NCBI GenBank assembly: GCA_016713965.1
Contig: JADJOC010000010.1
Location: 186,001-250,000 of the forward strand
Origin: Chitinophagaceae bacterium
GTDB lineage: Bacteria > Bacteroidota > Bacteroidia > Chitinophagales > Chitinophagaceae
Direction: 5' to 3'
DNA length: 64,000 bases
The translations under genes were made by a program, and so were the position numbers. A model generated the notes under the pieces. The model worked only from the letters and a program-made list of their open reading frames with translations, was not told the origin of the DNA and ran no database searches. The first letter of the stretch is position 1. Every line of letters begins with the position of its first letter. Below, one piece after another: positions 59,504-64,000 of this stretch.

Positions 59504-59514
59504 GGGTACCACCC
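59504..59514 (-). promoter_or_regulatory. Leader hairpin 1 of the capsid gene
   Basis: - strand GGGT-GGT-ACCC: 4-bp stem, GGT loop. It shares the core GTGGTAC with hairpins 2 and 3. Confidence 0.5.
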
Positions 59515-59546
59515 GGAATTTTGGACTTTTAAAAAAGGTCAGTTAA

Positions 59547-59559
59547 TCGGTACCACCGA
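59547..59559 (-). promoter_or_regulatory. Leader hairpin 2 of the capsid gene
   Basis: - strand TCGGT-GGT-ACCGA: 5-bp stem around the same GGT loop, 44 bases from hairpin 1. Confidence 0.5.
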
Positions 59560-59588
59560 AATAAAAGTTTTTATAAAAGCTGTCATTT

Positions 59589-59603
59589 ACAAGTACCACT
59601 TGT
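59589..59603 (-). promoter_or_regulatory. Leader hairpin 3 of the capsid gene
   Basis: - strand ACAAGT-GGT-ACTTGT: 6-bp stem, same loop, 43 bases from hairpin 2 and just after the predicted transcription start. Confidence 0.5.
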
Positions 59604-59616
59604 GAGGATGACGATG

Positions 59617-59647
59617 TAAAAGTAGATATTAATTTTAATTTGCCAAA
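59617..59647 (-). promoter_or_regulatory. Candidate promoter of the major capsid gene
   Basis: - strand -33 TTTG (59647-59644), 19 bp spacer, -7-like TACTTTTA (59624-59617). It follows the terminator of the upstream operon, giving the capsid gene a leader of about 150 bases. Confidence 0.45.
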
Positions 59648-59683
59648 TTTTTTAGCAAATAAATTTGCGAAAAAAATTAGTAA

Positions 59684-59716
59684 GTAAAAAAGCCACTCAA
59701 ATAAGTGGCTTAAAAA
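59684..59716 (-). terminator. Terminator after the scaffold-like gene
   Basis: AGCCACT / AGTGGCT stem with a 6-base loop between A- and T-runs. Confidence 0.8.
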
Positions 59717-59732
59717 ATGTAAAAAATAGTTG

Positions 59733-60566
59733 TTATTCATTCATATTAAAGTCTGAATGCTCTTTGGAGTGTTTCGTTAGGGCATCCTGGAATTCCAGGC
59801 TTAATTCAGTTTTTCCCGGATTCTCGGCTTTCCATTTTTCTTCAAACTCGGTATATTTTTTCACTCCGGCAGTCCCACCTGCACCGGGATTTTTATCACC
59901 ACCACCACGGCCACCTTCATTACCTTGTGCACCTATCCATTTTCTTTCAGTAAAATAATCTGTAATAACTTGATTAACTGGTAAAGGGTTTTGAGTGGTT
60001 TTATCCCTTATTATTTCACCATTACGTTTAACAACTGGCTTACCGTCTACTTCTTCAAAAGTTAAATCCATTTTAGCTAAAGTCAATCGTTCGCTATCTT
60101 TTAAGTCTGCTGTTCTGTTAGCTGGAAAAAAAGAAATTAACTGGCTATCAAAAGTCGCTTGCTTTGCTTTGGTTTCCAAAGTGGTTTTTTCAGATTGCAA
60201 TGTCTCCTTATCTTTTTGCAATAATTCAATTTGCTTTTTTAATCCTTCATCACCGGTAGCTAATTTTGTATTAACAGCTTCAACAACTTTATCAACATCA
60301 TTGCCGACAGTATCTTCCAATGCGAATTTTTTACGAAATGCTTTAGCTGCTAATTCCTTACCCTTTGATTCTCCTTCTTTTTCACCCAGCTTTTTACCTT
60401 CAGCAATTTTGTTGTTATCGCGGGCTTCCAAATCTTCTTTCTTCATTACTTCCATTTCTGGAATTTCAACATCTACCTCATTATCATCTTTGATGGCCGC
60501 AATTAATTTGTCAACATCGAGGCCGAATTTTTTTATTTTTTCTTTAGCATCTGCTTTAAGTGCCAT
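59733..60566 (-). CDS. Scaffold-like phage head protein
   Basis: 277 residues, highly charged. N-terminal MALKADAKEKIKKFGLDVDK, a coiled coil at ~95-135 (KQIELLQKDKETLQSEKTTL), a Gly-rich linker (GGRGGGDKNPGAGG) and a short helical C-terminus. The architecture and its place just before the major capsid gene match phage scaffolding proteins (GP20-like). Confidence 0.75.
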   Translation of the reverse strand: MALKADAKEKIKKFGLDVDKLIAAIKDDNEVDVEIPEMEVMKKEDLEARDNNKIAEGKKLGEKEGESKGKELAAKAFRKKFALEDTVGNDVDKVVEAVNTKLATGDEGLKKQIELLQKDKETLQSEKTTLETKAKQATFDSQLISFFPANRTADLKDSERLTLAKMDLTFEEVDGKPVVKRNGEIIRDKTTQNPLPVNQVITDYFTERKWIGAQGNEGGRGGGDKNPGAGGTAGVKKYTEFEEKWKAENPGKTELSLEFQDALTKHSKEHSDFNMNE

Positions 60567-60604
60567 AATATATTTTTTGATTAATTAGAATTTTGTAAAA
60601 ATGA

Positions 60605-60871
60605 TTATCGAAGTTTAACAATATTTGAATTCTTAATTTGCTGCTTTGCTATTTGTAGCCAATATTGCTTTATAGCTTGCTCGTATTCATCAACAGTCCA
60701 TGTACAGCAAAAGGCTTGGCCAGTGGTTAAATATAAGAATACGCCCCAGCTAAAACCTTCATGATAGGCTATTACATTGGATGGAAGGATTTTAGCATTT
60801 ACAATTTTATCTTCATTACCTTTTTGTTCATCACCAGGCAAAGCAATTGGTACTGTTAAATATGGATTCAT
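60605..60871 (-). CDS. Small phage protein, 88 residues
   Basis: Not recognised. Begins MNPYLTVPIALPGDEQ; an aromatic middle (FSWGVFLYLTTGQAFCCTW) and a helical end. Five bases after the gene at 60877. Confidence 0.55.
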   Translation of the reverse strand: MNPYLTVPIALPGDEQKGNEDKIVNAKILPSNVIAYHEGFSWGVFLYLTTGQAFCCTWTVDEYEQAIKQYWLQIAKQQIKNSNIVKLR

Positions 60872-60876
60872 TAAAG

Positions 60877-61461
60877 TTATTTTTTAAGTAAGTAGTATTT
60901 ACCATGCCCAGCTCTACTGTGTGCATTCATTATTTGTGCATTATGCATTAGAGCTACTTTTACCGGTATACGAGTAGTATGCTGCGGAGTGTCATCAACA
61001 ATTGTTAATCCTACAAAATCCTTTGGTGAACCTTCAACACCAACATATCTATCCTGAATTATTGGCTTGGTTTTATAAAGAACAAAATCGTACTCATCGT
61101 TTTCTTTTAATTCTCCAACTATAGCCATTTCTTTACCATCAACAATTTGTTTGCAGCTACGATCACCAACTAATGCAACATATTTTTTAAATTGATCACC
61201 TTTTAAGTTTTTATAATCAAATTGCGAAAGATATTCTATAAGGTTATGTTTTTCATTTGGTGGAAGGTTTTTGGCTTCCGGTTGTTTTTCTGCAGGAAGT
61301 TTTCCAGCTTCAGGACCTAAAATAGATTCTTCCTCCAATAATTTATTTTCATCAGCATTATCCACTCCATTATTTTCATTTTTTACTGGAGCGGTTGTCT
61401 CATTTTTAACATCAGGCTTTTGCTCATTTTCATTTTTTACTGGAGCGGTTGCTTTTGCCAT
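60877..61461 (-). CDS. Phage protein with internal short repeats, 194 residues
   Basis: The N-terminal ~40 residues carry two copies of the unit TAPVKNEN(E/N), then an acidic/proline-rich low-complexity stretch. Residues ~75-194 form a folded domain with YLSQFDYKNLKGDQFKKYVA and ending AHSRAGHGKYYLLKK. The duplicated unit is also visible in DNA as a repeated TTTTTACTGGAGCGGTTG. Function unknown. Confidence 0.55.
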   Translation of the reverse strand: MAKATAPVKNENEQKPDVKNETTAPVKNENNGVDNADENKLLEEESILGPEAGKLPAEKQPEAKNLPPNEKHNLIEYLSQFDYKNLKGDQFKKYVALVGDRSCKQIVDGKEMAIVGELKENDEYDFVLYKTKPIIQDRYVGVEGSPKDFVGLTIVDDTPQHTTRIPVKVALMHNAQIMNAHSRAGHGKYYLLKK

Positions 61462-61497
61462 AATTGTAATTTTTATTTTAAGTGAATAATAAAGTAA

Positions 61498-63245
61498 TTA
61501 ATTCATTGAGACTGGAGCCTTTTCAGGCTTTGGTTCGGTTATTTTTTTTGCAGCCACATACGCTTTTAATAATTCTTTCAATTTTTCTACCGTGGATTTT
61601 ATCCAAAGTATATCTTCAATTGTATTAGACCATTCACCGAAATATAATTTTGTATTATAATCTGTGAAATCAGTAATTATCGATTTGGCATTTACTATAT
61701 TAATGTGTGGGAATGGCTCAACATCAAGCTTTTTTAAAGCTATTGCTAACTGTAATGGATTGTTTTGATACTTTGCCTGATAATATTTTTCCAGCGCTTC
61801 ATCTAATGAAAAATCAGGTGCTCCTTTAGTACGCATTTCCTGGTATTCTTTCATTAATTCATCTGCGTTTTTTAAAATATAATCTCTGCCATAACTTATA
61901 GATGAATTTTTAAACGAACCCTCAAACCAAAATTGACCAATGAAATCTGCAATAGTTTGTTCTGTTCTTTCGGCCCAATCGGCAGTCATATTAAGACGTG
62001 CTTCTTTTGGGGCATCATTACTATTTACTTCAGTTGCCGTTACATCATTTGAAATACCAGGCTTAGGCCGTTTCATCCTTATTGTTCCCCAGTAAGTCAT
62101 TTCCATTAATTACTCAATATCTTCCAGACTTGCATCTTGTTTTCCCAGCCTTGTATATCAGGTGTTACATATCCAAAAATTTTATTGAAATCAAAAGAGG
62201 ATTCAGCAAATACATCTAAAGGGAAACGTGCTACATCACTTACTTTAGTTTTAAGTTTATAGCCGGTAGGTTCTCCGCCACCAGGAGGTGTACAATCTTT
62301 ACATGGATGACCGCCAAAAGACTTATTACCTCCACAGGTAGCGCAGGTGAGTAGGGGTTCAACCGCTTTTGCGAATCCATGATATTTTTTTTGTAAATCT
62401 CTTACGCTTCTATCTTGTAAAAAACAATCGGCCAGCTCTACCACTGTATTGACAGGCGAAGTAAAGCATGTAGGATCATTAAATAACATCAAATCGCTAA
62501 TAATAAAACCGGGTGTACGCTTCCAAAAATTTGCGATAGGATTTTTTTGTTTAATATTAGTAACTAAGGATACTTTCCCTTCCGAATATTTTACAATCAA
62601 ATCTTTGGCATCATCAACAAATCTATAATACTCACTTGCATCTGATTTTTTTCTACCGATAAATTTTTCATCAGTTACTTGGAAAGCGATTGCATCAGCA
62701 ATAGTAAGTTTGAAACAAATATATTCCAGCTTTCTCCCTTTAGGCAGATAATCATATATGCTATGTATGCTTTTATAAGTAGGATACGCTTTGGGCTCGT
62801 TTATCTGGCCTGATTCGTTCATATAGGCCTGTTCTACTTCCATGAAAATAATTCCCATGGGATCACATCGATAGGCAGGTAAAGCAAAATTTCGCATCCA
62901 TTTACGTAAGCTTAATCCGAATTTTACATCATCCAGTAAAACATTCATTTGTTTTTCCTGTTCTCCGGGTAAATTGAAATACGAACTGCCACCACGTGCA
63001 GAAAATACCATATCTTCTTGCTGAAGAAGTCTGGCAAATAAATCTTTATTACTTACTGCGTAATCTTTTTGGACTGTATATAAATCATCACTGACAAAAT
63101 GCTTACAATGTTTAATTGCTTTTTCCATACCCACGCCATAAATATGAAGCATCAGTTTATCAGACATTGTAATGCCTTTCTCAATAAGAGTTTTGTTAGG
63201 ATTATCCTTAATAATGGCTTGGATTTCCTCAAATTTGTATATCAT
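61498..63245 (-). CDS. Portal protein with Cys4 zinc-like motif (two breaks)
   Basis: About 580 residues from MIYKFEEIQAIIKDNPNKTL. The first frame covers the stem/wing region (NLPGEQEKQMNVLLDDVKFG) and a CxxCxGxK...CxxC-like knuckle (CATCGGNKSFGGHPCKDC). At 62128 one A is missing: GWENK joins DASLEDIE, then an in-frame TAA (62117-62115), then LMEMTYWGTIRMKRPKPGIS and SISYGRDYILKNADELMKEY. The latter block is typical of portal C-termini in Bacteroidota phages. A genuine two-gene arrangement is possible but less likely. Confidence 0.7.
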
Positions 63246-63330
63246 ATGCTTGCCGTTACTTACAACGGAAAAGACTTTATATATCAAATTTACTAAAAAA
63301 AATTAGTACTAAATAATTTAACAGAGGAAT

Positions 63331-64000
63331 TTATGTTGAATAACCAAATAATTTTTTTGTTTTGGATTTATATTTATCAAATTCAGTGCTTAATATTTTG
63401 CAAAGGAAGTAACGCTTTGCATCGCTAAAATGTCCTTGTGGTTCGTATGTAACACCTGTATCGGGATCTTTAATTTTTGGCTTCAACATCTTACCGTCTT
63501 TGTCCTCTTTAACAACAGCATAATCACTGATACTTATTTTGCAGGTATCATTAATTGCGATAGAATACCCGTGTAATTCATGCTCATAAATTTCGTTAAT
63601 AAATGCTGCACTCAATGCTACTTCAGGCGCAGATTTGGAAACACGATTAATTACAGTAAATCCGGAAGTTCTTAATACTTCAATAAATTTATCATAAAAT
63701 GAACTATTGTTTTCATCTACTGTTGAACGTGCCGAAGCAGAAGGATCACCATATATGTAAACTACATCTTTATACTCTAAACGATTTAACCATTGTACCA
63801 ATTTTGCAGCAGCTTTAGGTGCATTATTATCAGGAGACTTACAAGGGATTTCATCTATTTGCCTTATACTCTTATCAATTATTTGCCAACAACTAATCGT
63901 AAGATAAGGATTCACATTTTCATCCAGTGAAATTTGAAATGTACTGGATTCAGGCTTTAAAGGTTTTACATGCTTCAATTCATTAAACTGCTTCCAGAAT
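63331..64000 (-). CDS. terL: Terminase large subunit, C-terminal nuclease part (gene continues beyond window)
   Basis: The frame is open to base 64000 (…FWKQFNELKHVKPLKPESS), so the ATPase half lies outside. The RNase H-like nuclease domain shows FQISLDENVNPYLTISCWQI (first catalytic Asp), VVYIYGDPSASARSTVDENN (second acidic region), and a C-terminal HFSDAKRYFLCKIL with the last Asp. It cuts concatemeric DNA during headful packaging. Confidence 0.88.
   Translation of the reverse strand, partial: FWKQFNELKHVKPLKPESSTFQISLDENVNPYLTISCWQIIDKSIRQIDEIPCKSPDNNAPKAAAKLVQWLNRLEYKDVVYIYGDPSASARSTVDENNSSFYDKFIEVLRTSGFTVINRVSKSAPEVALSAAFINEIYEHELHGYSIAINDTCKISISDYAVVKEDKDGKMLKPKIKDPDTGVTYEPQGHFSDAKRYFLCKILSTEFDKYKSKTKKLFGYST

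Noticed and set aside
59995..60588. 197-codon + strand frame over the scaffold-like gene
   Set aside because: Ser/Leu-rich mirror of a Lys/Glu-rich coiled coil; the - strand frame fits phage synteny.
37473..64000. CRISPR array, diversity-generating retroelement or toxin-antitoxin pair
   Set aside because: No regularly spaced direct repeats with spacers, no reverse transcriptase or template/variable repeat, and no recognisable toxin or antitoxin gene were seen.

Overview
The sequence is AT-rich and comes from a member of the Bacteroidota, most likely the family Chitinophagaceae (Ferruginibacter-like; the family is my inference). Three things point there. Promoters follow the Bacteroidota pattern, a -33 TTTG/TTTT and a -7 TAnnTTTG, and it is seen in front of several genes. 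There is a type IX secretion (T9SS) sorting-type C-terminus. The gene repertoire also fits: GH3-family protein, TIGR03803 repeats, DUF5723-OmpA, DUF2279, DUF7935, MtaB and MoxR/DUF58.

Bases 1-37.4 kb are ordinary chromosome. In order they hold: the 3' end of an rRNA methyltransferase gene; a broken membrane-protein gene; an NYN/OST-HTH protein; MarC; two unrelated isocitrate dehydrogenases either side of a DUF5723-OmpA protein; a LytS-type histidine kinase divergent from a secreted nuclease; a co-directional run of phosphoglucomutase, fatty acid desaturase, heme-oxygenase-like diiron protein and GT1 glycosyltransferase (14.3-19.2 kb), which reads like a small glycolipid or specialised-metabolite operon; an acyl-CoA mutase large subunit; an A-type Fe-S carrier; DUF3050; cytochrome P460; MoxR/DUF58; RseP and Dxr; a broken T9SS-exported repeat protein; a GH3 protein; FKBP; and MtaB. 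At least two families of short interspersed repeats sit between these genes.

A tRNA-Val(UAC) at 37473-37547 marks the attachment site of a tailed prophage that fills the rest of the window and runs off its right edge. The integrase lies just inside the tRNA on the + strand. Nearly everything else is on the - strand. Read from 64.0 kb downward the order is terminase large subunit, portal, small genes, scaffold-like protein, major capsid protein, head/tail completion, tail tube candidate, tail chaperone-like genes, tape measure, distal tail proteins, tail fibres, spanin-like membrane proteins, M15 endolysin and small accessory genes. Early and lysogeny genes and attR must lie beyond 64 kb.

Many genes are split by a single-base indel, usually in a homopolymer, while the two halves still align as one normal protein. 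This includes dxr, normally essential. I read most of these as sequence or assembly errors and annotate such genes over their full reconstructed span. Two loci, the membrane protein at 0.6-1.5 kb and the repeat protein at 29.7-32.9 kb, also carry in-frame stops and may be true pseudogenes.

The most unusual structure I found is a set of three evenly spaced short hairpins in the leader of the major capsid gene. They share an invariant core and loop, while their stems differ in sequence but stay paired.
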